Notes under the pieces: model-generated
The model's database searches: none
Told to the model about the DNA's origin: nothing
What the model saw: the letters and a program-made list of their open reading frames with translations, nothing else
Program-made: the position numbers and the translations under genes
NCBI RefSeq assembly: GCF_027270315.1
Contig: NZ_CP114413.1
Location: 1,054,001-1,118,000, forward strand
Length of the DNA: 64,000 bases
Source: Streptomyces cinnabarinus
Lineage (GTDB): Bacteria > Actinomycetota > Actinomycetes > Streptomycetales > Streptomycetaceae
Direction of reading: 5' to 3'
Shown: positions 22,896 through 31,807 of the stretch, piece after piece
Numbering within the stretch: the stretch's first letter is position 1
Layout of the letters: every line of letters begins with the position of its first letter

Positions 22896-23675
22896 ATGGC
22901 GACCGACCTTCACCGGCCGGTGCACCCCAGGACCCACCGGACCGTCAGGGCCCCGCACTCCGTTCATGTCGACGGCCTCGTCCGCTCCTTCGACGGCCGA
23001 CGAGTCATCGACCGGCTCCGACTCGACATCGAACACGGGGAGTTCGTCGCTCTGCTCGGTCGCGCCGGTTGCGGCAAGTCCGCCCTGCTGCGCATCCTCG
23101 CCGGACTCGACCGCGACATCGAGGGCACCGTCCTCGTGCCGCGCCGCAGGGCCGTCACCTCCCCATCCCCCCGTCCCACGCCATGGACGCGGGTCTGGCG
23201 CGACGTCCTCCTCGGCCTGCCCGGCGAACCCGACCGCGCCCTCGCCGAGCGCGTCCTCGACGAGGCCGGTCTCGGGCACCGTACGACCGCCCGCTCCAGG
23301 ACCCTCTCCGACGGCGAGGTGCAACGCGCCTTCCTGGCAAGGGCGTTGGCGCGCGACCCCGATCTGCTGCTGCTCGACGACCCGTTCGCGGCACTGGACG
23401 CGCCGACCAGGATCGCGGCCCGGCAAGTGGTCGGGGAGGTGTGGCGGCGGCGTGGGTGCGCGGTGCTGCTCGTCACGGACGACGTCGAGGAGGCCGTGTC
23501 GCTGGCCGACCGTGTGCTCGTGATGGAGGGCGGTGTCATCGCCCATGAGCAGCGGATCGGGCTCGACCGGCCGCGCGACCTCACCGAACCCCGGTTCGCC
23601 GGGCTGCGGGCCGGGCTCCTCCGGCGCCTCGACGGAGACCTGGCGGCGGCCCGGGAAGATCTCCGGCCCCGGTGA
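22896..23675 (+). CDS. SsuB-like ABC transporter ATPase with degenerate catalytic motifs
   Basis: 259 residues. It is closest to ATPases of sulfonate/nitrate/taurine importers. Walker A LLGRAGCGKSALLRILAGLD is intact. The Q-loop Gln is missing (VTSPSPRPTPWTRVWRD where FQ...LLPW is expected). The signature reads LSDGE, Walker B reads LLLLDDP (catalytic Glu replaced by Asp), and the H-loop His is Asp (LLVTDDVEEA). ATP hydrolysis is therefore doubtful. No permease or binding-protein gene is adjacent, though an upstream cysteine leader peptide remains. I prefer ATG 22896 (AAAGG upstream). It may be a decaying remnant or a non-hydrolysing regulator. Confidence 0.82.
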   Translation: MATDLHRPVHPRTHRTVRAPHSVHVDGLVRSFDGRRVIDRLRLDIEHGEFVALLGRAGCGKSALLRILAGLDRDIEGTVLVPRRRAVTSPSPRPTPWTRVWRDVLLGLPGEPDRALAERVLDEAGLGHRTTARSRTLSDGEVQRAFLARALARDPDLLLLDDPFAALDAPTRIAARQVVGEVWRRRGCAVLLVTDDVEEAVSLADRVLVMEGGVIAHEQRIGLDRPRDLTEPRFAGLRAGLLRRLDGDLAAAREDLRPR

Positions 23676-23688
23676 AGTTGGTAGAAGC

Positions 23689-24759
23689 GTGAACAATACC
23701 GAGGCAGTCGTCATAGGCGCCGGGCAGGCAGGGCTGGCCGGCGCCTATCACCTGCGGCGCAGCGGATTCGAGCCGGGCCGTGACTTCGTCGTCCTGGACC
23801 ACTCCCCCGGCCCGGGCGGTGCCTGGCAGTTCCGGTGGCCCTCGCTGACGTACGGCAAGGTGCACGGGATGCACGCGCTGCCCGGGATGGAGCTGACCGG
23901 GGCCGATCCGGCGCGGCCGTCCGCCGAGGTGATCGCCGAGTACTTCGAGAATTACGAGCGCGCCTTCGATCTGCGGGTGCTGCGGCCGGTGGACGTGCGG
24001 GCCGTGCGCGAGGGGGACGGCGGGCGGCTGCTCGTCGAGACCACGGCCGGGGACTGGTCGACCCGGGCGCTGATCAATGCCACCGGCACCTGGGACCGGC
24101 CGTTCTGGCCCCGGTACCCAGGCCAGGAGAGCTTCCGCGGGCGGCAGTTGCACACCGCGCAGTACCCGGGGCCCGAGGAGTTCGCGGGGCTGCGGGTGAT
24201 CGTGGTGGGCGGGGGTGCGTCGGGTACGCAGCATCTGCTGGAGATCGCTCCGTACGCGGCCGCCACCACCTGGGTCACGCGGCGGCCGCCCGTGTTCCGC
24301 GAGGGTCCGTTCGACGAGAACGCGGGGCGGGCGGCGGTGGCGCTGGTCGAGGAGCGGGTGCGGCAGGGGCTGCCGCCGAGGAGTGTGGTCTCGGTGACCG
24401 GGCTGCCGCTCAACGACGCGATCCGGCAGGGGCTCGCGGACGGGGTGCTGGACCGACAGTCCATGTTCGACCGCATCACTCCGGACGGCGTCGAGTGGGA
24501 CGACGGCCGCCGCGTGGACGCCGACGTCATCCTGTGGGCGACCGGGTTCCGGGCCGCCATCGACCATCTGACCCCGCTCAGACTGCGCGAGCCGGGCGGC
24601 GGCATCCGGATCGACGGGACCCGGGCGGTCGCCGACCCCCGCATCCACCTCGTCGGCTACGGCCCCTCGGCGAGCACCATCGGCGCCAACCGGGCGGGCC
24701 GCGCGGCCGTACGGGACATCAGGCGACTGCTGGCCGAGGAGCGGTCGGCGGCCGCCTGA
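23689..24759 (+). CDS. FAD-dependent oxidoreductase/flavin monooxygenase-like protein
   Basis: A 356-residue two-dinucleotide-domain flavoprotein. The FAD motif AVVIGAGQAGLAGAYHLRRS is at about residues 6-25, the NADPH-type motif VIVVGGGASGTQHLLEIA in the middle, then VILWATGFRAAIDHL, and the C-terminal IHLVGYGPSASTIGANRAG. It resembles the TrkA/CzcO-like monooxygenase group. It starts with GTG 13 bp after the SsuB-like ATPase, so it probably shares the cysteine-attenuated transcript. That could mean a role in organosulfur oxidation (inference). Confidence 0.85.
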   Translation: MNNTEAVVIGAGQAGLAGAYHLRRSGFEPGRDFVVLDHSPGPGGAWQFRWPSLTYGKVHGMHALPGMELTGADPARPSAEVIAEYFENYERAFDLRVLRPVDVRAVREGDGGRLLVETTAGDWSTRALINATGTWDRPFWPRYPGQESFRGRQLHTAQYPGPEEFAGLRVIVVGGGASGTQHLLEIAPYAAATTWVTRRPPVFREGPFDENAGRAAVALVEERVRQGLPPRSVVSVTGLPLNDAIRQGLADGVLDRQSMFDRITPDGVEWDDGRRVDADVILWATGFRAAIDHLTPLRLREPGGGIRIDGTRAVADPRIHLVGYGPSASTIGANRAGRAAVRDIRRLLAEERSAAA

Positions 24760-24768
24760 CCACTCCCC

Positions 24769-25617
24769 TCACTTCGCCCTCGGCGAGCTCTTCTGGTTGC
24801 GGTTGAACTCCGCGACATTGCGCTGGTGCTCGGCGTAGTCGGCGGTGAAGCGGGTGTCGCCCGGCTTGACGGTGACGAAGTACAGCCAGTCACCCGGGGC
24901 GGGGCTGATCGCGGCGCGCACCGCGTCCTCGCCCGGGTTGTCGATCGGGGTCGGGGGCAGGCCCATGCGCTGGTACGAGTTGTAGGGGCTCTCGATCCGG
25001 GTGTCGGCCGGAGTGGTCTTCAGCGTCGAACGGTTGAGGGCGTAGTTGATGGTGGAGTCCATCTGCAACGGCATGCCGCGCTCCAGGCGGTTGAAGACGA
25101 CCCGGGCCACCTTGCCCATGTCGGTCTTGGTGGCCGCCTCGGCCTGGATGATGCTGGCGATGGTGACCGCCTGGTACACGTTCATCGCGTTGCGCTGGGC
25201 GCCCGCGGCGATCGGGGCGCCGTTGAACTTCTTGTTGGCGGTGTCGACCATGAACGACAGCAGCGCCTCGGGCGTCGCCCTCTTGCCGTTCTGTTCCAGG
25301 GGGTACGTCGCCGGGAAGAGGTAGCCCTCGGGGTTGCCGTCGGCGTCGCTCGGCAGCTTCAGATTCGCCTTCGCCAGGGACTTCTTGGCGGTGCCTGCGG
25401 GCAGTTCGAGCGCCTTGTCGACGGCCTCGTAGATCTGCCCGGACCGCCAGCCCTCCGGGATCACCAGGGTGGTGGGCTTCTTCTCCTCCTCACCGCCCAG
25501 GCTCAGCAGCGGCACCGCCACGGCGGTGCCGGCCACGACGGCCCCGGTCGCGATGAGGACGAGTCGGCCCCGGCGCGTCAGTCGGATCGCGCTCCGTGAC
25601 GGAGTGTTCATGTGCAT
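24769..25617 (-). CDS. MltG-like endolytic murein transglycosylase
   Basis: 282 residues. A short cytoplasmic tail and one transmembrane helix (LVLIATGAVVAGTAVAVPLL) lead to a LysM-like part (TLVIPEGWRSGQIYEAVDKAL). The YceG/MltG catalytic domain contains YLFPATYPL, TIASIIQAEAATKTDMGKVA (catalytic Glu region), VFNRLERGMPLQMDSTINYA, LPPTPIDNPG and YFVTVKPGDTRF. MltG cleaves nascent glycan strands. The protein is shorter than the usual Streptomyces MltG, which has a long disordered N-terminus, so this may be a second copy. Start ATG 25617 or 25611. Confidence 0.88.
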   Translation of the reverse strand: MHMNTPSRSAIRLTRRGRLVLIATGAVVAGTAVAVPLLSLGGEEEKKPTTLVIPEGWRSGQIYEAVDKALELPAGTAKKSLAKANLKLPSDADGNPEGYLFPATYPLEQNGKRATPEALLSFMVDTANKKFNGAPIAAGAQRNAMNVYQAVTIASIIQAEAATKTDMGKVARVVFNRLERGMPLQMDSTINYALNRSTLKTTPADTRIESPYNSYQRMGLPPTPIDNPGEDAVRAAISPAPGDWLYFVTVKPGDTRFTADYAEHQRNVAEFNRNQKSSPRAK

Positions 25618-25660
25618 GCGGGCACGGTAACCCGCTAAAGCCCACAAACCCGGCATATCT

Positions 25661-27463
25661 TCATCTTGTCGGCTCCAGTCGGGCGTCCCGGCGGACCAGC
25701 TCCGCGTAGCGCCCGTCCCGCGCCAGCAGTTCCTCGTGCGTGCCTCGTTCGGCGGTCCGCCCGGAGTCCAGGACCACGATCTGGTCGGCGCCCCGGATGG
25801 TGGACAGCCGGTGCGCGATGGTGAGCGTGGTGCGGTCGGCCGAGAGCGCGTCGATGGCCTCCTGCACGGCGTGCTCGGTACGGGTGTCCAGGGCACTGGT
25901 CGCCTCGTCGAGGACCAGCACCGGCGGATCGCGCAGGATCGTGCGGGCGATGGCCAGGCGCTGCTTCTCACCGCCGGAGAAGCGGTAGCCGCGCTCACCG
26001 ACGACCGTGTCGTAGCCCTCGGGCAGGGCGGCGATGTGGTCGTGGATCTGCGCCGCCTTCGCCGCCGCGTGCAGCTCCTCGTCGGTGGCGTCGGGCTTGG
26101 CGAAGCGCAGGTTGTCGGCGACCGAGGCGTGGAAGAGGTACGTCTCCTGCGAGACGACGCCGACCGCGCGGGCCAGAGTGTCGAAGTCCAGGTCGCGCAC
26201 ATCGACGCCGTCGAGGGTGACCCGGCCGCCGGTGACGTCGTACAGCCGCGGCACCAGGTGGCCGAGCGTGGACTTGCCCGCGCCGGTCGGGCCGACGACC
26301 GCGAGAGAGCCGCCCGCGGGGACCGTGATGTCGACGCCGTCGAGGATGGGGGCGCCCTGGTCGTCGTAGCGGAACTCGACGCTCTCGAAGCGGAGCTCGC
26401 CCTTGATCTTGTCGAGGTGGACCGGGCGTTCGGGTTCGGTGATGTCGATGGGCAGGTCGAGGTACTCGAAGATGCGCTGGAAGAGGGCGAGCGAGGCCTG
26501 GATCTGGACGCCGGTGCTGAGCAGGCTGACGGCCGGGCGGAACAGGCCCTGCTGGAGCGAGACGAAGGCGACGATCGTGCCGATCGAGACCTCGGGGCCG
26601 CCGTACTGGAGGGCCAGGCCCGCGGTCCAGTAGATGACGGCGGGCATCGCGGCCATGACGATCGTGATGACGGCCATGCGCCAGCGGCCGGCCATGTTCG
26701 AGCGCACTTCCAGGTCGACCAGGCCCTCGGACTCCGTGGCGAAGGACTTCGTCAGCGAATCGGAGCGGCCCATCGTGCGGCCCAGGAGGATGCCGCTGAC
26801 GGAGAGCGACTCGGTGACCGTGGCGGCCATGACGGCCATCTGCTTCTGGCGCTGGGTGGTGATCTTCTTGCGCTCGTTGCCGACCCGGCGGCTGATCCAC
26901 ACGAACACGGGGAGCAGCAGCAGGGAGACGACTGTCAGCCGCCAGTCGAGGACGAGCATCGCGACGATCGTGGCGACCACGCTGGTGAAGTTGGCGACCA
27001 GGGAGGTGGCCGTGGAGGTGACGGTGGCCTGCATGCCGCCGATGTCGTTCGCGATGCGGGACTGCACCTCGCCGGTGCGGGTCCGGGTGAAGAAGGCGAG
27101 CGACATGCGCTGGAGGCGGCCGTAGACGGCGGTGCGCAGGTCGTGCATGACGCGCTGGCCGACGGTCGTCGAGATCAGGGTCTGGAGGACGCCGAAGACG
27201 CTGGTCAGGACCGCGCTGAGGATCATGCCGAGCGCGAGCAGGCTGAGCAGGCCGGTGCGGCCCTCGGGAATGGCGACGTCGAGGATCGCCTTCAGCAGGA
27301 AGGGAGTCGCCACGGAGACCAGGGACGCGGCGCCGACCAGGAGGCCGACGATCGCGAGGCGCCCGCGGTAGGGGCGGAACAGACGCAGGATGCGGCGCAC
27401 CTGCCGGGGCTCTTGCTTGGCGTCGGCAGGCGGTGTCCAGGCGGGTTCGTGATCGGGATGCAT
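25661..27463 (-). CDS. ABC exporter half-transporter (TMD-NBD fusion)
   Basis: 600 residues. The six-helix exporter domain is at residues 1-330 and the NBD follows. All ATPase motifs are canonical: VGPTGAGKSTLGHLV, SQETYLFHASVADNL, FSGGEKQRLAIARTIL, VLVLDEATSALD, TIAHRLST. It probably works as a homodimeric multidrug or lipid exporter. It is divergent from a MarR regulator with a palindrome in the shared control region, which points to drug-inducible export. AGGAG lies just before the ATG at 27461-27463. Confidence 0.93.
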   Translation of the reverse strand: MHPDHEPAWTPPADAKQEPRQVRRILRLFRPYRGRLAIVGLLVGAASLVSVATPFLLKAILDVAIPEGRTGLLSLLALGMILSAVLTSVFGVLQTLISTTVGQRVMHDLRTAVYGRLQRMSLAFFTRTRTGEVQSRIANDIGGMQATVTSTATSLVANFTSVVATIVAMLVLDWRLTVVSLLLLPVFVWISRRVGNERKKITTQRQKQMAVMAATVTESLSVSGILLGRTMGRSDSLTKSFATESEGLVDLEVRSNMAGRWRMAVITIVMAAMPAVIYWTAGLALQYGGPEVSIGTIVAFVSLQQGLFRPAVSLLSTGVQIQASLALFQRIFEYLDLPIDITEPERPVHLDKIKGELRFESVEFRYDDQGAPILDGVDITVPAGGSLAVVGPTGAGKSTLGHLVPRLYDVTGGRVTLDGVDVRDLDFDTLARAVGVVSQETYLFHASVADNLRFAKPDATDEELHAAAKAAQIHDHIAALPEGYDTVVGERGYRFSGGEKQRLAIARTILRDPPVLVLDEATSALDTRTEHAVQEAIDALSADRTTLTIAHRLSTIRGADQIVVLDSGRTAERGTHEELLARDGRYAELVRRDARLEPTR

Positions 27464-27506
27464 GGGCTCCTACGGAGGGGTGAGGACGGGACTGACGGAG
27501 CTTAGC

Positions 27507-27531
27507 TCATTGTTACCTATACTCACAATGA
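27507..27531. promoter_or_regulatory. MarR-type operator TCATTGT-N11-ACAATGA
   Basis: Perfect 7-bp arms (27507-27513 and 27525-27531) separated by 11 bp. A TATACT hexamer (27518-27523) lies inside, so a bound repressor would cover the promoter region between the exporter and marR genes. Confidence 0.75.
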
Positions 27532-27555
27532 ACCTGGTCCTGATATTGTTCCCGC

Positions 27556-28017
27556 ATGACCAGCCCTGATCCCGTGCCCCACCCCGACCCCGACGGCGCG
27601 CTCGCCGAGCAGCTGCTGCGGTTCACCCGGCGAGTGCACCGGATCCAGAAGCGGCACATCGAGCTCTCCGGCCTGGGCGTCACCCCGGCCCAGTCCCGGC
27701 TGCTGCGCACCCTCGCGCACTACTCCGCACCGCCCCGGATGGCCGACCTCGCCGAGCGCCTGGAAGTGGTCCCGCGCGCCGTCACCTCGCTGGTCGACGG
27801 GCTGGAGGCGAGCGGCAAGGTCCGCCGGGTGCCGGATCCCACGAACCGGCGGGTGATCCGCATCGAACTCACCGAGGACGGGCTGAAGGCGCTGCGCGCC
27901 CTGCACGGGGCACGACGGTCCGCGGCCCAGGAGATCCTGGCGCCGCTGACGGCCGAACAGCGCGAGGTGCTCGGGGGGTTGCTCGACACGCTGGTGGACG
28001 GAGGGCGGGGGTGCTGA
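27556..28017 (+). CDS. MarR-family transcriptional regulator
   Basis: A 153-residue winged-helix protein: LRFTRRVHRIQKRHIELSGL, LGVTPAQSRLLRTLAHY, recognition region LAERLEVVPRAVTSLVDGLE, wing RVPDPTNRRVIRIELTEDG. It is divergently paired with the ABC exporter, the classic MarR arrangement, and is likely autoregulated through the operator at 27507-27531. No Shine-Dalgarno sequence precedes the ATG, so the mRNA may be leaderless. Confidence 0.9.
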   Translation: MTSPDPVPHPDPDGALAEQLLRFTRRVHRIQKRHIELSGLGVTPAQSRLLRTLAHYSAPPRMADLAERLEVVPRAVTSLVDGLEASGKVRRVPDPTNRRVIRIELTEDGLKALRALHGARRSAAQEILAPLTAEQREVLGGLLDTLVDGGRGC

Positions 28018-28092
28018 GCCTCAGCGCCTGCCGGCCTCAGGACAGCTGAGCGACGTGCGCCATCGAACGACGCCTTCCCTCAACGGCCACGA

Positions 28093-29697
28093 TCAGCAAC
28101 GCTGGTGATCCTCCGTCAGCACGCCCTGGGCGGTGGCCAGTGAGCGGTCGTGGCAGCCGCCGGGGACGTCCGAGCCGTACAGCCGGTAGCGCTCGCTCGA
28201 CGTGCCGACCGCGTGCCGCTGGTCCCGGGGCACGTTGACGGTCCAGGTGGCGTCGCCGGTATAGGTGTCGTCGAGCCTGGACCAGCCGGTGCGCCGGCCG
28301 TCGCGTGTCGTCACCGCCGAGGCGCGGTCGCCGAGGGTGAGCACCGTGCGCAGCCGGTCGTCCGTGCCGAGCGTGGTGGTGCCGTCCATGGTGTACGTGC
28401 GTTGGGTGCGCGTCGTTCTGGCCGGTCCGCGTCCGTCAACCGTGACCGACTCGTCGTCGCGCCAGGTGGCGTCGAGTGCGTCCATGGTCTCGCCGTCGGT
28501 CCAGCGATGGACGGAGGTGTGCGCCAGCGAGCGGCGGACGGTGGTGCTCACCCGGCCGTGCGAGGTTTCGACGTATCCGGCCACGGTCAGCGCGTGCGCG
28601 CTCTCGGTGTCCAGCCGGTGCTCCGAACCGGGCGTGTACGTCGAGGAGTTGGCGAGTCCCTGGTCGCGGTGCGCGGTGAGCGCGCCGGTAACGTGGGCGC
28701 GGCCCTCGTCCTGCCAGACGAGGATGTTCACGGGGGCGCTCCAGCCGGGGCGGCCCTCCGGCAGGCCGGCCACGGAGACCTCGATGTCGTGCGGCCGGCC
28801 GTCGTTGAGGAGGCCCGCGAACGGCGTCAGGTCGTATTCGATCGGCCGGACGTCGAAGGCGCGCGGCCCCGGAACGACGTACCAGAGGAAGGGATTGGAC
28901 CAGCCCCCCGTCCAGACGTGCGGGAACGGCGCGGCGACGCCCGCCAGTTGGCCGTCGACCTTGATCCGCACCTCACGGTTGGGGCCGTCGGTCGCCCTGC
29001 AGGAGTACGGCGCGGAGTCGGGCACCGTGAGGTACCAGTACTCCTCGCAGCCGCCGCCGGATCCGGTGGCGTACACCTCGGCGACGACGCGTTCGCTGTT
29101 GCGCGGGGTGGTGAGGGTGCCGTCGGTCAGGGGGAGGACCTGGTCGGGGGTGCTTGCGGGTCTGCCGGTGTAGAAGGTCAGGGTCACCTTTACGTCGATG
29201 ATGCCGGTGTAGGTGTCATCGACGACGTTCCCGATGAGCATCTCGACGGCGCCGCGGTCTCGGAGGGTGTCGCTGTAGCGCGTGACGTCCTTCTCGACGG
29301 ACCATTCGATGCCGTCGGGCGAGGGCTGCGGGGTGGACGTACGGAAGATCTCGACGCCGCCCACGCTGACGTGGCCGAGGCGGTCGTACTGGCGGCCCTT
29401 GACCTTGCCGTCGAGGCGCAGGACCACCTTGCTCCAGCGGTCGCCGCAGCCGTCGGGCGGCGTGTACGTGCCCCGGTAGGGCGTGAAGTCGCGGAACTGT
29501 GCCTCGGCGAGCGTCACTTCGCAGGATCCCGTGTCCGGGACGGTGACGGGTGGCGCGGCGGTGACCGGGTTGTGCCAGTCCGAGCCGAACTCGGCGGGGA
29601 CGTCGACCTGTTGGGCGGACGCGGGGTTCGCCCCGAGGAACGCGCTTGCCAGGAGGGTCGCTCCGGCGAACATGGACATGACGATCCGTCTCTTCAT
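28093..29697 (-). CDS. Secreted PNGase A-like peptide N-glycanase
   Basis: 534 residues with a signal peptide (MKRRIVMSMFAGATLLASAF, cleavage about ASAQ at residue 28). The core matches peptide-N4-(N-acetyl-beta-glucosaminyl)asparagine amidase A: CGDRWSKVVLRLDGKVKGRQ, YDRLGHVSVGGVEIFRTSTP, GIEWSVEKDVTRYSDTLR, TPRNSERVVAEVYATGSGG and the C-terminal PRAFDVRPIEYDLTPFAG. The fungal and plant enzymes remove N-glycans from glycoproteins. A streptomycete secreting this would deglycosylate plant or fungal glycoproteins (inference). It is monocistronic. Confidence 0.85.
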   Translation of the reverse strand: MKRRIVMSMFAGATLLASAFLGANPASAQQVDVPAEFGSDWHNPVTAAPPVTVPDTGSCEVTLAEAQFRDFTPYRGTYTPPDGCGDRWSKVVLRLDGKVKGRQYDRLGHVSVGGVEIFRTSTPQPSPDGIEWSVEKDVTRYSDTLRDRGAVEMLIGNVVDDTYTGIIDVKVTLTFYTGRPASTPDQVLPLTDGTLTTPRNSERVVAEVYATGSGGGCEEYWYLTVPDSAPYSCRATDGPNREVRIKVDGQLAGVAAPFPHVWTGGWSNPFLWYVVPGPRAFDVRPIEYDLTPFAGLLNDGRPHDIEVSVAGLPEGRPGWSAPVNILVWQDEGRAHVTGALTAHRDQGLANSSTYTPGSEHRLDTESAHALTVAGYVETSHGRVSTTVRRSLAHTSVHRWTDGETMDALDATWRDDESVTVDGRGPARTTRTQRTYTMDGTTTLGTDDRLRTVLTLGDRASAVTTRDGRRTGWSRLDDTYTGDATWTVNVPRDQRHAVGTSSERYRLYGSDVPGGCHDRSLATAQGVLTEDHQRC

Positions 29698-29965
29698 GGG
29701 CGTGTTCTACGGGGGTGCCCGGGGGCGGCGCAATGGGGCGTCGGCCGGGGTGGCGCGATGCGGCTTGGGTGGGGGTGGCGGAGTCCGTGGGTCCGGTGTG
29801 GCTCCTGAGGGCAGCCGAATCGTTTCCCCTTGGGGAGAAAACCGCTTGCCACCGACCACGCTACGACGCGAACCTGTCACGGTTTGCTGCCGTCGCGTGG
29901 ACATCGGTTCGAGGCGCGCGATGGCCATCCGACCTTCCGCCCCCGACGCGAGCCACTGGGACGTC

Positions 29966-31807
29966 ATGCAGATTCAAGACCTTCCGTATCCCGACCCGGG
30001 CGTCCCGGACGCCCGCTCGGGGCCCCGCTTCCTGTGGTGGCTCTTCCGGAACCAGCTCGGCGGCCAGTTCAAGGCCCTGGCCTGGGGCCTGGTGCACTTC
30101 ACCTCCGTCTCCTCCCTGCCGTTCTGTGTCGGACTCGCCATCCAGGCCGTGGTGGACCGCTCCGGTGGCCGACTCGCCCTCGCGGGCGGGCTGATGGCGC
30201 TCGCCGGTACGGGCATCGCCCTCGGCGACACCTTCCTGCACCGCTCCGCCGTCACCAACTGGATCACCGCCGCGGCCCGCGTCCAGCAACTGCTGGCCCG
30301 CAAGGCGGCCCTGCTCGGCTCCGCGCTGACCCGGCGCGTCGCGGCCGGTGAGGTGGTGGCCGTCTCCACCGGTGACGTCGAGAAGATCGGCTGGTTCGTG
30401 GAGGCCGTCTCCCGGTTCACCGCGGCCGCGGTCACCATCGTGCTGGTCTGCGTCGGCCTGGTGCTCTACCAGCCCGCGCTCGGCGTCGTCGTCGCGGTCG
30501 GCCTGCCCGTCCTGGCGGTCGCGGTCCTGCCGCTGCTGCCCCGGGCCACCCGGCGCGCCGACTTCCAGCGCGAGAAGGCGGGCCGCGCCACCGAACTGGC
30601 CTCGGACACCGTCGCCGGCCTCCGCGTACTGCGCGGCATCGGCGGCGAGGAGCTCTTCCTCGACCGATACCGCCGCGCCTCCCAGGAGGTCCGGCACGCC
30701 GCCGTCCGCAGCGCCCGGATGTGGGCCCTCATCGCCGCCATCCAGGTCCTCCTCCCGGGCCTGCTGCTGATCACGGTCGTCTGGTACGGCGTCCACCTGG
30801 CCCGCGACGGCCGCATCACCGTCGGCGAACTGGTCACCGCCTACAGCTCGATCATGCTGCTCACCTACCCACTGCGGCACTTCGAGGAAATCGCCATGGC
30901 CTACTCCTTCTCCCGCCCCTCGGCCCGCCGGGCCGCGGGGGTGCTGTCGCTGGAGCGGCCCACCGACACCGACGGGTCCCGCGCCGCTGAGGTGCCCTCC
31001 GGCGATCTGTACGACCCGGCCACCGGACTGCTCGCGCCCGCGGGCCGGTTCACCGCCGTGGTGTGCGGCGACCCGGACGCGGCCGGACGGCTGGCCGAAC
31101 GGCTGGGCGGCCACCCCTCGCAGCCGGGCACCTCGGTGCGACTGGGCGGGGTTCCGCTGGACGAGCTGCCGCTCGACACCGCCCGCACGGCCGTCCTCGT
31201 CCAGGACAAGGACCCGGTACTGCTCTCCGGCACCCTCCGCGAACTGCTCGACGTGCCCCATTCCGGCGCGGTCGGCTCCGCGGAGGCGCTGGCGGCGGCG
31301 CAGTGCGACGACGTACTCGCCGCCCTGGCCCAGGGCTCGCTCGACGCCGCGGACCCGATGGACGCCCTCATCACCGAACGGGGCCGCTCCCTTTCCGGCG
31401 GCCAGCGCCAGCGGCTGGCCCTCGCCCGCTCGCTCGTCACCGACCCGGAGGTGCTCGTCCTGGACGAACCCACCTCCGCCGTCGACTCCCACACCGAGGC
31501 ACGGATCGCGGGCGGCCTGAAGGATCTGCGCGCCGGCCGCACGACCGTGGTGTTCACCTCCTCGCCGCTGCTCCTGGACCGCGCCGACCGGGTCGTCCTC
31601 GTCCACGAGGGCGACGTCACGGCGGTGGGCGTACACCGGGAGCTTCTCCACAAGGAGCCGCTGTACCGGGCCGTGGTGACGCGGGAGACGGACGAGGAGG
31701 CGGCGCTGCGAGACGCGGCCCGGGAGGGCCGGGACACCGGGCCGGCCTCACCGGTGGACGCGCTGGAACAGATCGACGCACTGGAAGAAATCGAGGAAAG
31801 CGCATGA
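29966..31807 (+). CDS. ABC exporter subunit A, degenerate Walker A
   Basis: 613 residues, TMD plus NBD. The Walker A loop is replaced (VVCGDPDAAGRL near residue 367; no GxxGxGKS/T) and the H-loop has Ser for His (VVFTSSPLLL). The Q-loop (LVQDKDP), signature SLSGGQRQRLALARSL (about 475) and Walker B VLVLDEPTSAVD (about 496) are intact. This is the degenerate-site half of a heterodimer with the next gene, which overlaps it by 4 bp. I chose ATG 29966 (MQIQDLPYPDPGVPDARSG looks like the family start); ATG 29921 in the same frame is the alternative. Confidence 0.9.
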   Translation: MQIQDLPYPDPGVPDARSGPRFLWWLFRNQLGGQFKALAWGLVHFTSVSSLPFCVGLAIQAVVDRSGGRLALAGGLMALAGTGIALGDTFLHRSAVTNWITAAARVQQLLARKAALLGSALTRRVAAGEVVAVSTGDVEKIGWFVEAVSRFTAAAVTIVLVCVGLVLYQPALGVVVAVGLPVLAVAVLPLLPRATRRADFQREKAGRATELASDTVAGLRVLRGIGGEELFLDRYRRASQEVRHAAVRSARMWALIAAIQVLLPGLLLITVVWYGVHLARDGRITVGELVTAYSSIMLLTYPLRHFEEIAMAYSFSRPSARRAAGVLSLERPTDTDGSRAAEVPSGDLYDPATGLLAPAGRFTAVVCGDPDAAGRLAERLGGHPSQPGTSVRLGGVPLDELPLDTARTAVLVQDKDPVLLSGTLRELLDVPHSGAVGSAEALAAAQCDDVLAALAQGSLDAADPMDALITERGRSLSGGQRQRLALARSLVTDPEVLVLDEPTSAVDSHTEARIAGGLKDLRAGRTTVVFTSSPLLLDRADRVVLVHEGDVTAVGVHRELLHKEPLYRAVVTRETDEEAALRDAAREGRDTGPASPVDALEQIDALEEIEESA

